From Ramlibacter montanisoli (GTDB lineage: Bacteria > Pseudomonadota > Gammaproteobacteria > Burkholderiales > Burkholderiaceae_C): 64,000 nucleotides of DNA. Position numbers and translations under genes: made by a program. This document shows positions 1 to 9,559 of the stretch, piece by piece. The stretch covers positions 3,348,001 to 3,412,000 of the forward strand of contig NZ_JABFCS010000001.1 in assembly GCF_013087525.1 (NCBI RefSeq), written 5' to 3'. Numbering within the stretch: position 1 is the first letter of the stretch; every line of letters starts with the position of its first letter. The notes under the pieces are model-generated. The model was not told where the DNA came from, did not search any database, and saw only the letters and a program-made list of their open reading frames with translations.

Positions 1-476
1 ACAGCGACGCGGGGGCGATCGCCCGCGCGCAGGCCTCGGAGCACCTGAACGCGCACGTGCGGCTGGAGTTCAACATCCCCGGCGTCACCTTCGGCGGCCG
101 CTATGACGGCTCACCGCTGGTCGTTCCCGACGGCACCAAGCCGCCTGCGGATGCGCCGAACAGCTACGTGCCCACGGCCTGCCCCGGCGGCCGGCCGCCG
201 CATGCCTGGCTGGCCGATGGACGCTCCCTGTACGACACTTTCCACCGCGAATGGACGCTGCTCGTGCTGGGCCACGAGCCGCCGGATGCGCGGCCGTTCG
301 AAATCGCTGCCCGCGAACTGGCACTGGACCTGCAAGTGGTGCACCATCCCCAGATTGCGCTGCGCGACCTGTACGAAGCGCCGCTCGCCCTGATCCGCCC
401 CGACCAGATCGTCGCCTGGCGCGGACAAGATGCCGGCGACGCGGCGCGGGTGCTCGAAATCGCCAGCGGCCGCTGA
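1..476 (+). CDS. FAD-dependent aromatic-ring monooxygenase, C-terminal part (5' end outside the window)
   Basis: The reading frame is open from the first bases of the window (codon phase starts at base 3), so the N-terminal FAD-binding part lies upstream and only about 157 residues are visible. The visible part matches the C-terminal region of the phenol-hydroxylase/PheA-TfdB-like flavoprotein monooxygenases: a YDGSPLVVPDGT stretch, then CPGGRPPHAWL and a SLYDTF segment before a thioredoxin-like tail. The GTG at 57 is internal to this frame and not a credible start. These enzymes hydroxylate aromatic rings with NAD(P)H and O2. The beta-ketoadipate and maleylacetate genes nearby fit an aromatic degradation role, but the exact substrate cannot be told. 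Confidence 0.8.
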   Translation, partial: SDAGAIARAQASEHLNAHVRLEFNIPGVTFGGRYDGSPLVVPDGTKPPADAPNSYVPTACPGGRPPHAWLADGRSLYDTFHREWTLLVLGHEPPDARPFEIAARELALDLQVVHHPQIALRDLYEAPLALIRPDQIVAWRGQDAGDAARVLEIASGR

Positions 477-488
477 AGGGGAGCTTGC

Positions 489-1142
489 ATGTCGAAGGTG
501 AAGGTACAAGCGTTTGCCATGTCGCTGGACGGCTTCGGTGCCGGCCCGCGCCAGAGCCTGGACAACCCGCTGGGCGCCGGCGGCACCACGCTGCACCAGT
601 GGTTCTATCCCACCCGCACCTTCCAGCACATGGTGGGCGGCGAAGGCGGCACGACCGGCGTCGACGACGACTTCGCGCGCCGCAGCATGGAAGGCATGGG
701 CGCCTGGATCATGGGCCGCAACATGTTCGGGCCGGTGCGCGGCCCCTGGCCCGACGATTCGTGGAAGGGCTGGTGGGGCGACAACCCGCCCTACCACGTG
801 CCGGTGTTCGTGCTGACCCACCACAAGCGCGCGCCCGTGACCATGCAGGGCGGCACGACCTTCCACTTCGTCAACGGCGGCATCCAGGAGGCACTGGAGC
901 GGGCGCGCGAGGCCGCGCGCGCCAAGGACGTGCGCATCGGCGGCGGCGTGTCCACGGTGCGCCAGTACCTGCAGGCCGGGCTGGTGGACGAACTCCACCT
1001 CGTGGTCTCGCCGACGCTGCTGGGAAGCGGAGAGGCGCTGCTGGCGGGCATCGACCTGCCGCAGCTGGGATTCCGGTGCACACGGCATGTCGGCACGGAC
1101 GACGCGCTGCATGTGGTGCTGACGAAGGAAGGCGCCCCGTAG
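489..1142 (+). CDS. Dihydrofolate reductase family protein (RibD C-terminal-like domain)
   Basis: A 217-residue protein starting at ATG 489, 12 bases after the monooxygenase stop, with a GGGGAG ribosome site. Family features are the MSLDGF segment near residue 11, the GAWIMGRNMFG motif around residues 76-86, the FVLTHHKR strand, and the nucleotide-binding IGGGVSTVRQYL segment near 150 followed by VDELHLVVSPTLLGSG. Members are small NADPH-dependent reductases of the RibD-C/DHFR-like superfamily, often of unknown substrate. Co-transcription with the aromatic monooxygenase is likely from the spacing. The family assignment is firm and the physiological substrate is unknown. Confidence 0.85.
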   Translation: MSKVKVQAFAMSLDGFGAGPRQSLDNPLGAGGTTLHQWFYPTRTFQHMVGGEGGTTGVDDDFARRSMEGMGAWIMGRNMFGPVRGPWPDDSWKGWWGDNPPYHVPVFVLTHHKRAPVTMQGGTTFHFVNGGIQEALERAREAARAKDVRIGGGVSTVRQYLQAGLVDELHLVVSPTLLGSGEALLAGIDLPQLGFRCTRHVGTDDALHVVLTKEGAP

Positions 1143-1176
1143 GTCGGGGGTGAGCCCGCAGGCGAACCCCGACGCG
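1139..1176. repeat. Intergenic inverted repeat, family A copy 1
   Basis: A short palindromic unit whose arms read GTAGGTCGGGG and CGAACCCCGAC. It lies between the convergent ends of the reductase-like gene and the serine hydrolase gene. The same element recurs at 2468-2547, 11166-11245 and 46808-46891. It resembles the REP-like repeats widespread in beta- and gammaproteobacteria and could also act as a transcription end. Confidence 0.75.
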
Positions 1177-1178
1177 CC

Positions 1179-2455
1179 CTAGCGCTCGCGCAGCATGCGC
1201 CCCAGCGCCAGCAGGGCCGGCAGCGTGATCGGGTCGTTGGCGGCGCTGGCGGCGATCGGGTGCGAGGCGAAGCGCGCCACCACCATGTCCGCCTGGGGGC
1301 GATGTAAAGGCGCTGGCCGTGGATGCCGCGCGCCTCGAAGGCATCGAGCTCGTTGTGCGTCACCCACCACATGCTGCGATAGGAGTAGCCGGGCAGCAGC
1401 GTGTAGCCGGCCTTGGCGAACTTCGCGGGATCGCTGCCGCGGCGGATGTCCGCCACCACCTCGGGCGGCACCAGCTGCTGGCCGTTCCACTCGCCTTCGC
1501 GCCGCATCATCAGCTCGCCGAAGCGCGCCAGGTCGCGCAGGCTCGCGCACAGGCCGCCGCCGCCCATGGGCACGCCGATGGGATCGACCGAGAGGTAGCC
1601 GTCCTGCTCGCAGCCGAGCGGCGCCCACAGGCGCTCGCCGAGCATCTGCGCGAAGGGGATGCCGGTGACGCGCTTCATGATCCATGCCATCAGCTCGGTG
1701 TTGACGGTCTTGTACGCGAAGGCTTCGCCGTGGCGGCCTTCCGGCCGCAGCGTCTGCAGGTAGTCGTAGAAGCTGTCCGCGCCGGTGTAGCCGGGAGGCC
1801 GCGGGCGCAGGCCGCCGGCGCGCGCGTAGTCCCAGATCTGCGCCTTCGGGTCGGCGTAGGCTTCCGAATAGGCGACGCCGATCTGCATGTCCATCACCTG
1901 GCGCAGGGTGGCGTCGTCGTAGGCCGTGCCCTTCATCTCGGGCAGCCAGTGCGGGATGCGCTGGTTCGCGTCGAGCGCGCCCTCGTGCACGAGCGCCGCG
2001 CACAGCGTCGCCGCGTACGACTTGGTGATCGAGAAGCAGCTGTGCGGAACGTGCGCTTCGAGCGCGCCGAAGTAGCGCTCGTAGATGCGGCGGCCGCGGT
2101 ACAGCACGAGGATGCCGTCGGTGTAGGTGTCCTGCAGCGACTCTTCCCAGCGGCGCGCGCGGCCGTTCATGTCCTGGAAGGCGAGCCCGTCGACCGCGGA
2201 CTCCTCGATGCCGGCGGCATCGCCGAAGCTGCTGGCCGGCCCCGGCCCGCGCCACACGTTCACCGTCGGCAGCAGCTCGCGCATGTGCGACAGGCTCCAG
2301 CGGATCTGCGGGAAGTCGAGGAAGCGGTCGTCGGCGAAGCGCACCTGCTTGTCCGGCGGCGGCGGCGTGCCTTCCATCCAGCCAAGGCGGCGCGGATCGG
2401 AGGCGCGTCCGTCGGGGTAGCGGACGCCGTCGAATTCCAGGGTTCCTTCGGACAT
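1179..2455 (-). CDS. Serine hydrolase of the beta-lactamase / 6-aminohexanoate-dimer hydrolase family (one frame change)
   Basis: About 425 residues from ATG 2455. The SxxK nucleophile motif is visible as SITK (in SCFSITKSY), with the FAYKTVN region in the place of the second catalytic tyrosine motif, and a C-terminal GIHGQRLYIAP segment typical of class C beta-lactamase-like esterases and NylB-type amidases. The frame breaks at the G run 1295-1299 (C6 expected, C5 present on the coding strand). After it the sequence resumes as QADMVVARFASHP to the TAG at 1179. It probably hydrolyses an ester, lactone or amide in the neighbouring catabolic cluster. It is the last gene of a minus-strand series, after maleylacetate reductase. 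Confidence 0.8.
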
Positions 2456-2467
2456 GATTCGCCTTTC

Positions 2468-2547
2468 GTAGGCTGGTGGTGAGCGCAGCGAACCCCAGCG
2501 CATTCGCGCGTCGCTGGGGTGCCGCGTCGCTCGCACCGCCAGCCCAC
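2468..2547. repeat. Intergenic repeat, family A, two units in inverted orientation
   Basis: The first unit (2468-2500) runs from GTAGGCTGGTGGTGAGC to CGAACCCCAGCG. The second (about 2512-2547) is a diverged reverse-complement copy ending in GCCAGCCCAC. The pair could fold into a long hairpin. It lies between maleylacetate reductase and the serine hydrolase, both read on the minus strand. Confidence 0.7.
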
Positions 2548-2575
2548 GGGGTCAGCCCCAGCGTACAGGAAGCCT

Positions 2576-3640
2576 TCAGCCCGCGGAAGGCCGCTTGCCC
2601 TCGAAAGCATCCTGCAGCAGCTGCCGGATCGCCTCCCGCTCCAGCGGCCGCGGGTTGGGATACTGGTTCTGCAGCGCGATGTCGCAGGCGCGGTCCAGGT
2701 CTTCGGCCTTCATGCCGATATCGCGCAAGGCGACCGGCGCGCCGTTGTCCTGCGCGAGGTCGAACACGGCCTGCGGCGCGCCGGCGCCATCGAGCGCGCG
2801 CGCGATGCGGCGCATCGCTTCGGGCGCGGCCTTCGCGTTGTAGGCCAGGGCATGTGGCAGCACGATGGTGTGCGTTTCCGCATGCGGCAGGTTGAAGCTG
2901 CCGCCCAGCGTGTGGCACAGCTTGTGGTGCAGCGCCATGCCGACGTTGCCCAGCACGATGCCGCACAACCACGCACCGTACAGCGCATCGCCGCGCGCCT
3001 CCAGGTCGCGGGCGTCGGCGCGGATCGCCGGCAGCGCGCGGCCCAGCGCGCGTATGCCCTCTTCCGCCATCAGGTCCATCACCGGATTGCTGTCGACGGA
3101 GTACAGGCCTTCGGCCGCGTGCGCGATCGCGTTGATGCCGCTGGTGACGCTCAGCCCCACCGGCAGCGTCAGGGTCAGTTCGGGGTCGTAGATCACGGTG
3201 CGCGGCAGCACCTTCGCATCGCGTCCCGTCTTCTTCAGGCCGCCTTCGGTGATGCCGTAGATCGGCGTCATTTCGCTGCCGGCGTAGGTGGTGGGAATGG
3301 CCAGGATGGGCAGGCCGGAGTCGAGCGCGATCGCCTTGCCCAGGCCGGTGGTGGAGCCGCCGCCCACGGCCACCGCGCAATCCGCATCGAGCTTGCGGGC
3401 CAGCTCGCGCGCCTCGCGCGCCGTTTCGATCGGCACGTGCATCACGGCGCGGTCGAACACGCCGGCCGCGCGCGCGCCGAGGATCTGCGCAACGTGCTCG
3501 GCGGACGCGCGCTGCTCCGGCGTGGACAGCACCAGCGCGCGCCGCGCACCGAGCGCCTGGATCTCCTTGCCCAGCTGCGCGAGCGCGCCGGGCCCGAACA
3601 CCACGCGGCCCGGCTGGCCGTTGTAGACGAAGCGCTTCAT
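2576..3640 (-). CDS. Maleylacetate reductase (iron-containing alcohol dehydrogenase family)
   Basis: 354 residues, the usual length for maleylacetate reductases, which reduce maleylacetate (and chloro-derivatives, releasing chloride) to 3-oxoadipate with NAD(P)H. Visible family marks are the N-terminal KRFVYNGQPGRVVFG, the dinucleotide loop AVGGGSTTGLGKAIAL near 92-107, IPTTYAGSEMTPIYG near 117, and the HHKLCHTLGG and NLPHAETH metal-site region around 237-254. Its product 3-oxoadipate is the substrate of PcaIJ, encoded 6 kb upstream on the same strand, so the cluster forms a coherent lower aromatic pathway. It starts 7 bases after the Bug protein stop at 3648, which suggests one transcript. 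Confidence 0.9.
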   Translation of the reverse strand: MKRFVYNGQPGRVVFGPGALAQLGKEIQALGARRALVLSTPEQRASAEHVAQILGARAAGVFDRAVMHVPIETAREARELARKLDADCAVAVGGGSTTGLGKAIALDSGLPILAIPTTYAGSEMTPIYGITEGGLKKTGRDAKVLPRTVIYDPELTLTLPVGLSVTSGINAIAHAAEGLYSVDSNPVMDLMAEEGIRALGRALPAIRADARDLEARGDALYGAWLCGIVLGNVGMALHHKLCHTLGGSFNLPHAETHTIVLPHALAYNAKAAPEAMRRIARALDGAGAPQAVFDLAQDNGAPVALRDIGMKAEDLDRACDIALQNQYPNPRPLEREAIRQLLQDAFEGKRPSAG

Positions 3641-3647
3641 GCCGCGA

Positions 3648-4607
3648 TCACTGCGCCTTGAGGTTCGCCGTGCGGGCGATCTGCGCCGCGGTCTCCATCT
3701 CCGCCTTGATGTAGGCGTTGAAGGCCGCCGGCTCCATGGTCACGACCTCGGCGCCCAGGCTGGCCATGCGCGCCTTCACTTCCGGTGCATTCAGCGCCTT
3801 GAGCGCTTCCTCGTGCAGGCGCTTGACGACCGGCGCCGGCGTCGCCGCCGGCACGATCATGCCGACCCACAGCGTGTAGTCGGAACCGGGCACGCCGGCT
3901 TCCACCGTGGTGGGCACGTCGGGCAGCGCGGGGGAGCGCTGCGCGGAGCTCACCGCCAGCGCCTGCAGGCGGCCGTCCTTGATCAGCGGCAACGCGGAAG
4001 CCATGGGCGCGAAGAACCAGTCGTTGCGGCCGCCGATCACGTCGGTCAGCGCTTCCGGCGTGCCCTTGAAGGGGACATGCTGGGCGTCGATGCCGGCCTT
4101 CAGCTTGAACTTCTCCGCGTTCATGTGGGTGGCGCTGCCGGTGCCTGCCGAGGCGTAGTTCAGCTGGCCGGGCTTCGCCTTGGCTGCCGCGATCACGTCG
4201 GCCACGCTCTTCCAGCCGCGCGCCGGTGAGACGACGAGCACGTTGGGAACGGCGGCCAGTGGCGTGACGCCGGTCAGGTCCTTCACCGTGTCGTAGGGCA
4301 GGCTGGGATAGAGCGCGGGATTGAGCGCGTGGCCCGAGGAGTGCACCAGGATCGTGTGGCCATCGGGATCGCTCTTGGCGACCTGCGCGGCGCCGATGGT
4401 GCCGCCCGCACCGGGCTTGTTCTCGATGATCACCGGCTGGCCCAGGCTCTTGCCCATGGACTCGGCGATCGTGCGGCCGACGATGTCGGTCACGCTGCCG
4501 GCCGTGAAGGGCACGACCATGCGGATGGGCTTCGTGGGCCAGGCCGACTGCGCCAGCGCGCCGCCGGCGATCAGGGTGGCGGCCAGCGCGACCAGGATTC
4601 GCTTCAT
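3648..4607 (-). CDS. Bug-family (TctC-like) tripartite tricarboxylate transporter substrate-binding protein
   Basis: 319 residues starting at ATG 4607, with AAGGAG five bases upstream. A clear signal peptide (MKRILVALAATLIAGGALAQ) is followed by the family hallmark WPTKPIRMVVPFTAGSVTD and by GAGGTIGAAQVAKSDPDGHT. Bug proteins are periplasmic receptors for carboxylates or other small acids. They are massively expanded in Burkholderiales and mostly orphan. No TctA or TctB membrane gene is present in the window, so this receptor must use distant partners or signal in another way. Its place between a dehydrogenase and maleylacetate reductase suggests a ligand related to aromatic degradation. Confidence 0.9.
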   Translation of the reverse strand: MKRILVALAATLIAGGALAQSAWPTKPIRMVVPFTAGSVTDIVGRTIAESMGKSLGQPVIIENKPGAGGTIGAAQVAKSDPDGHTILVHSSGHALNPALYPSLPYDTVKDLTGVTPLAAVPNVLVVSPARGWKSVADVIAAAKAKPGQLNYASAGTGSATHMNAEKFKLKAGIDAQHVPFKGTPEALTDVIGGRNDWFFAPMASALPLIKDGRLQALAVSSAQRSPALPDVPTTVEAGVPGSDYTLWVGMIVPAATPAPVVKRLHEEALKALNAPEVKARMASLGAEVVTMEPAAFNAYIKAEMETAAQIARTANLKAQ

Positions 4608-4659
4608 GTCTGTCTCCTTGGAATGTCTCGAACAGGATGCGAAAGGGAAGGCGGGGGAC

Positions 4660-5583
4660 TCAGGACGCCAGGCCGTCGTCCACCTGCACGTTCTCGGGCT
4701 TCAGTTCCAGGCCGGCGTCGCGCGCCGTCTCCTGCAGCAGCACCGCGAAGTCGATCTGGTCGTAGCCGCGGCCCACCATGCGCGCCACCGATTCGCGCGT
4801 GGCGGCGGCGGCCGGCATGGCGACGCCGTAGGCCTTGGCGGCGCCCATGCCGAGGTCCATGTCCTTGAGCAGCAGCCTGGGCGTGAAGGTGACCTGGTCG
4901 AAGCTGAGGTTGGTCAGCACCGGCGTCTTGTAGCGGGTGTACATGGAGCCCAGCACCGAGTCGTTGATGCTCTCCAGGAAGACGTGGCGCGGGATGCCTG
5001 CCTTCTCGGCCAGCACCGTGATCTCGCACAGGTTCTGGATCACCACGCCGAACATGGTGTTGTGCGCGATCTTCCAGATGCGCGCCAGCTCGCCCTCGCC
5101 GACCCACATGGCCTTGCGCCCCATGGCGGCGAGGTAGGGCTGCGCCTTCTCGTACAGCGCCCTGGGGCCCGAGGCGACGATCAGCAGCTTGCCCGCCTTC
5201 GCCACCTTGGCATTGCCCGAGACGGGGGCGCACAGGTAGTCCACGCCCAGCGCCTCCAGCCGCGCGCGGATCTCGGCCGAGCCTTCCTGCGAGATCGAGG
5301 AGCTGTCGACCACCAGGCGCGGCCTGGTCGTGCCGGTGACCAGGCCGCCTTCGGCGAACAGCACTTCCTTCAGGTCGTCGGTGGTCGACACCATGGTGAA
5401 GACCACTTCGCAGCCGGCCAGGTCCGTCTTGTGGCGCACGATCTCGGCGCCGTATTCCGCCAGCGGCTCGGCCTTGCTGCGCGTGCGGTTCCAAACGCTG
5501 GCGCCGAAGCCCGCCTTGAGCAGCCGCTTGACCATGGCCTCGCCCATGCGGCCCAGGCCGATCCACCCCACTTGCTTCGCCAT
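4660..5583 (-). CDS. NAD(P)-dependent beta-hydroxyacid dehydrogenase (3-hydroxyisobutyrate dehydrogenase-like)
   Basis: 307 residues from ATG 5583. The N-terminal Rossmann fold shows VGWIGLGRMGEAMVKRLLKAG with the GxGxxG loop. The substrate region DSSSIS near residue 98 and the catalytic-lysine helix region (IWKIAHNTMFG, residues about 168-178, with the family lysine in WKIAHN) are present, followed by the all-helical C-terminal domain. These enzymes oxidise short beta-hydroxy or tartronate-type acids. The gene sits in the same minus-strand series as the two Bug receptors. The exact substrate is not deducible. Confidence 0.85.
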   Translation of the reverse strand: MAKQVGWIGLGRMGEAMVKRLLKAGFGASVWNRTRSKAEPLAEYGAEIVRHKTDLAGCEVVFTMVSTTDDLKEVLFAEGGLVTGTTRPRLVVDSSSISQEGSAEIRARLEALGVDYLCAPVSGNAKVAKAGKLLIVASGPRALYEKAQPYLAAMGRKAMWVGEGELARIWKIAHNTMFGVVIQNLCEITVLAEKAGIPRHVFLESINDSVLGSMYTRYKTPVLTNLSFDQVTFTPRLLLKDMDLGMGAAKAYGVAMPAAAATRESVARMVGRGYDQIDFAVLLQETARDAGLELKPENVQVDDGLAS

Positions 5584-5682
5584 TGCTCTTCCTTCGCTAG
5601 ACAGGTCTGGCGGCAGTGTCTTGCGCGTGCGCGGGGCTGGCAAGCGGGCGGCCGGAATTCAGTTTTCCGGCGGTGAAAAGAT

Positions 5683-5711
5683 CGTCATCCCCGCGGAGGC
5701 GGGGATGACGG
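5683..5711. repeat. Short perfect hairpin repeat, family B copy 1
   Basis: A perfect 12-base inverted repeat CGTCATCCCCGC / GCGGGGATGACG around a five-base loop. The same unit occurs at 13752-13780. This motif is a common proteobacterial REP-type element. Here it lies in the 134-base gap between the second Bug gene and the dehydrogenase gene. Confidence 0.8.
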
Positions 5712-5717
5712 AGAAGT

Positions 5718-6712
5718 TCAGTCCGCGCTCGCGCCGGACTCCTTCACCACCTTGCTCCACTTCGCCGTCTCCTTGCGGATGAACTCGGCGAACTGTTCCG
5801 GCGTCTCGCTGTAGGGCTCGGCGCCCTGCTCCGCCAGCTTCTTCTTCACCGCCGGATCGGCCAGCACCTTGACCAGTGCCGCGTTGAGCCTGGCGACCAC
5901 GGGCGCGGGCGTGCCCGCCGGCGCGAACATGCCGAACCAGGAGGTGGCTTCGTAGCCGGGCACGCCGGCTTCGGAGATGGTCGGCACGTCCGGCAGTTCC
6001 GGCGAACGCTTCGCCGTGGTCACCGCCAGGGCCCGCAGGCGGCCCGATCGCACGTGCTGGATTGCAGACGGCATGTTGTCGAACATGACGTCGATCTGTC
6101 CGCCCACCAGGTCGGTCACGGCCGGCGCGCTGCCCTTGTAGGGCACGTGCACCATGTCCACCTTGGCCAGCGCGTTGAACAGCTCACCCGAGAGATGGAT
6201 GGAGCTGCCGCTGCCCGAAGAGCCGAAGTTCACCTTGCCGGGATTCGCCTTGGCGTACGCGACCAGTTCCTTCACGTTCTTGTAGGGCTTGCCGGGATGC
6301 GCGACCAGCAGGTTGGGCACCATGGCCACGCGCGTGAGCGGCGCGAAGTCCTTGACCGGGTCGAAGGGCAGCTTCTTGTACAGGCTCTGGTTGATTGCGT
6401 GCGTTCCCACGGTACCCATGAACAGCGTGTGGCCGTCCGGCACGGCCTTGGCCGCGAGCTGCGCGCCGATGTTGCCGCCGGCGCCGGCGCGGTTGTCGAC
6501 CAGCACGGACTGGCCCAGCTCCTTGTTCAGGGCCTGCCCGATCACGCGGGCGAGGATGTCGGTGGTGCCGCCGGCCGCGAAAGGCACGACGATGGTGACC
6601 GGCTTGGCGGGATACGACTGTGCGTGCGCGGCCAGGGGGCGGCCACGACGGCGGCGGCCAGGGCGAGGCCGCGCACGGTGAAGCGGCGGCGGGAGGCGTG
6701 GATCGATTGCAT
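5718..6712 (-). CDS. Second Bug-family substrate-binding protein (frame change in the signal peptide)
   Basis: About 331 residues. The mature part is typical of Bug/TctC receptors: YPAKPVTIVVPFAAGGTTDI, then AGAGGNIGAQLAAKAVPDGHT and FGSSGSGSSIHLSGELF. A Tat/Sec-like signal peptide begins at ATG 6712 (MQSIHASRRRFTVRGLALA, with a twin arginine). The frame then slips at the G run 6635-6639, where one extra base would restore AAPLAAHAQSYPAKP. Read as a sequencing deletion, the gene is intact. Like the other receptor it has no TctAB partner nearby. The two Bug proteins differ in their binding-loop sequences, so they probably recognise different ligands. Confidence 0.85.
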
Positions 6713-6732
6713 GGGGAGGTCCTCTTTCGAAA

Positions 6733-7460
6733 TCAGGTGGGCGCGAGGCCCAGGGTGGTGCCGCCACAGACGTAGAGCACCTGGCCGGTGACGAAGCCGT
6801 TGTCCGGCGACAGGAAGAACAGCGCCGCGCGCGCGACATCCTCGGGGTGCCCATGCGCTTGACGACGATGCTGTCGAGGATGCGCTGCGTGCGCGGCGCG
6901 CCCTCGGGATTGCTCTGGCGGAACAGCTCGGTGGCGATCGGCCCCGGCGCGATCGCGTTGACGGTGATGCCGTCGCCGCCCAGCTCCATCGCCATCGTGC
7001 GCGTCATGCCCACCAGTCCGGCCTTGGCGGCGGAGTAGGCGATGCGCTCGGTCTTGCCCAGCGCCGCGCGCGAAGCCATGTTGACGACGCGCCCCTGCCC
7101 GCAGGCGCGCAGCGTGGGCAGGCAGGCCTGCGTGAGCAGCATCGTCGCCTGCAGCGTGAGCGCGTGGACGTAGGCGAGGTCTTCGGCGGTCTGCGTGTCT
7201 ATCGTGCCGGGACGGGTGGCGCCGGCGTTGTTCACCAGCGCGGTGATGTCGAACTCGCGCAGCACCTGCGCCGCGGCCTCGCGCGTGGCCTCGGCCTGCG
7301 TGAGGTCGGCCTGGAAGGAATGCAGTTGCGGATGCGACCAGTCGGGCAGCTTGTAGTCGACGTTGACCACGTGCCGGCCCTGGGCCAGCAGCATGCCGGC
7401 GATGGCGCGACCGATGCCGCTGCTGGCACCGGAGACGAGGGTGGCTTGTTGCTTGCTCAT
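6733..7460 (-). CDS. Short-chain dehydrogenase/reductase (one frame change)
   Basis: About 242 residues from ATG 7460. Classical SDR features are the cofactor loop SGASSGIG (residues 9-16), the NNAG motif near 85, and the YSAAK active site near 149 with its upstream serine (NMASRAA), then GITVNAIAPGPIAT. Near the end the frame slips at the G run 6844-6847. Restoring one base gives GTPEDVARAALFF and the GQVLYVCGG tail. Usual SDR length is about 250. It probably oxidises or reduces an intermediate of the neighbouring aromatic/alicyclic pathway; the substrate is unknown. Confidence 0.85.
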
Positions 7461-7481
7461 GATGGAGAAGGAAAAAGAACT

Positions 7482-7570
7482 CCTTCCCCCTTTGGGGGAA
7501 GGTTGGGATGGGGGCGCTGCATGGCACGGTGCCAGCCGGCGCCCCACCCTGCCCCCCCCGGGGGGGAGGG
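7482..7570. repeat. Intergenic G/C-rich repeat pair, family E
   Basis: The 5' unit at 7482-7502 is a perfect stem CCTTCCCCC / GGGGGAAGG with loop TTT, followed by TTGGGATGGGGGC. A second, roughly inverted unit follows (GCCCCACCCTG, then a C8/G7 palindrome at 7551-7567). It fills the gap between the SDR gene and pcaF, both on the minus strand. This class of C/G hairpin is common between genes in Burkholderiales. The long C run makes it an error-prone spot for sequencing. Confidence 0.6.
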
Positions 7571-7583
7571 AGGAAGTCAGGGA

Positions 7584-8789
<1,206 letters not shown>

Positions 8790-8820
8790 GTCGGTGCTCC
8801 TTGGTTTGATTCAGGCACGG

Positions 8821-8912
8821 CCTGCTCCAGTGCCGCCGCGGAACCGGCTTTGCCGGGCCGCTGGGGGCGCCCCCTCGAGGGGGAGGCGCCGCAGGCGCTT
8901 CGGGGGTGGGCC
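8821..8912. repeat. Comamonadaceae-type intergenic repeat, family C
   Basis: A GC-rich element with two nested hairpins: GGAACCGGCTTTGCCGGG, and CGCCCCCTCGAGGGGGAGGCGCC followed by GCAGGCGCTTCGGGGGTGGG. It lies between pcaJ and pcaF, inside what should be one transcript, and so could modulate pcaF expression or mRNA decay. I recognise it from memory as a recurrent element in this bacterial family. No other copy of this exact kind is in the window. Confidence 0.6.
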
Positions 8913-8915
8913 ATC

Positions 8916-9557
8916 CTAGGCCGCGATCGGCAGGTTGATGAGTTTCTCGAGTTCCTCGCGCGTGAGGCCGTCGACGGTGTCGACCAGCTTCAGGCCCTGC
9001 GGCGTGCATTCCAGCGTGCACAGCTCGGTGTAGATGCGCTTGACGCAGGCGATGCCGGTGAGCGGATAGCCGCAGCGCTCCACCACCTTGCTCTCGCCCT
9101 TCTTGGTCAGCAGGTCCATCATCACCCAGGTCTGCCTGGCGCCGATCGCGAGGTCCATCGCCCCGCCGACGGCGGGGATCGCGCCGGGCTCGCCGGTGCT
9201 CCAGTTCGCCAGGTCGCCGCGCGCGGACACCTGGAAGGCGCCGAGCACGCAGATGTCGATGTGCCCGCCGCGCATCATCGCGAAGGAATCGGCGTGGTGG
9301 AAATAAGCGCCACCTGGCAGCAGCGTCACCGGCTGCTTGCCGGCGTTGATCAGGTCGTAGTCTTCCTGGCCTTCGGCTGGCGCCGGGCCCATGCCGAGGA
9401 TGCCATTCTCGCTTTGCAGGATGACTTCGCGACCGGCCGGGATGTGGTTCGCCACGGCCGTCGGCATGCCGATGCCCAGGTTGACGTAGGCGCCGTCGTG
9501 GATGTCCTGCGCCACGCGCGCGGCGAGCTGGTCCTTGGTTCGCTTCTGGTACGCCAT
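8916..9557 (-). CDS. pcaJ: 3-oxoadipate CoA-transferase subunit B
   Basis: 213 residues from ATG 9557 (a TTG at 9563 is less likely). Subunit B of the enzyme that moves CoA from succinyl-CoA to 3-oxoadipate. It carries the catalytic glutamate motif SENGILGMGP near residue 49 and the family NLGIGMPTAVANHIP segment, plus GGAMDLAIGARQ. It lies 2 bases after the pcaI stop at 9560, so the two subunits are translationally close, as expected for a 1:1 complex. Confidence 0.93.
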   Translation of the reverse strand: MAYQKRTKDQLAARVAQDIHDGAYVNLGIGMPTAVANHIPAGREVILQSENGILGMGPAPAEGQEDYDLINAGKQPVTLLPGGAYFHHADSFAMMRGGHIDICVLGAFQVSARGDLANWSTGEPGAIPAVGGAMDLAIGARQTWVMMDLLTKKGESKVVERCGYPLTGIACVKRIYTELCTLECTPQGLKLVDTVDGLTREELEKLINLPIAA

Positions 9558-9559
9558 GC

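Noticed and set aside
1179..3380. Long minus-strand frame fused across the serine hydrolase and maleylacetate reductase
   Set aside because: It joins the wrong phase of one gene to the tail of another. Real family motifs lie in other phases, so it is not a fusion protein.
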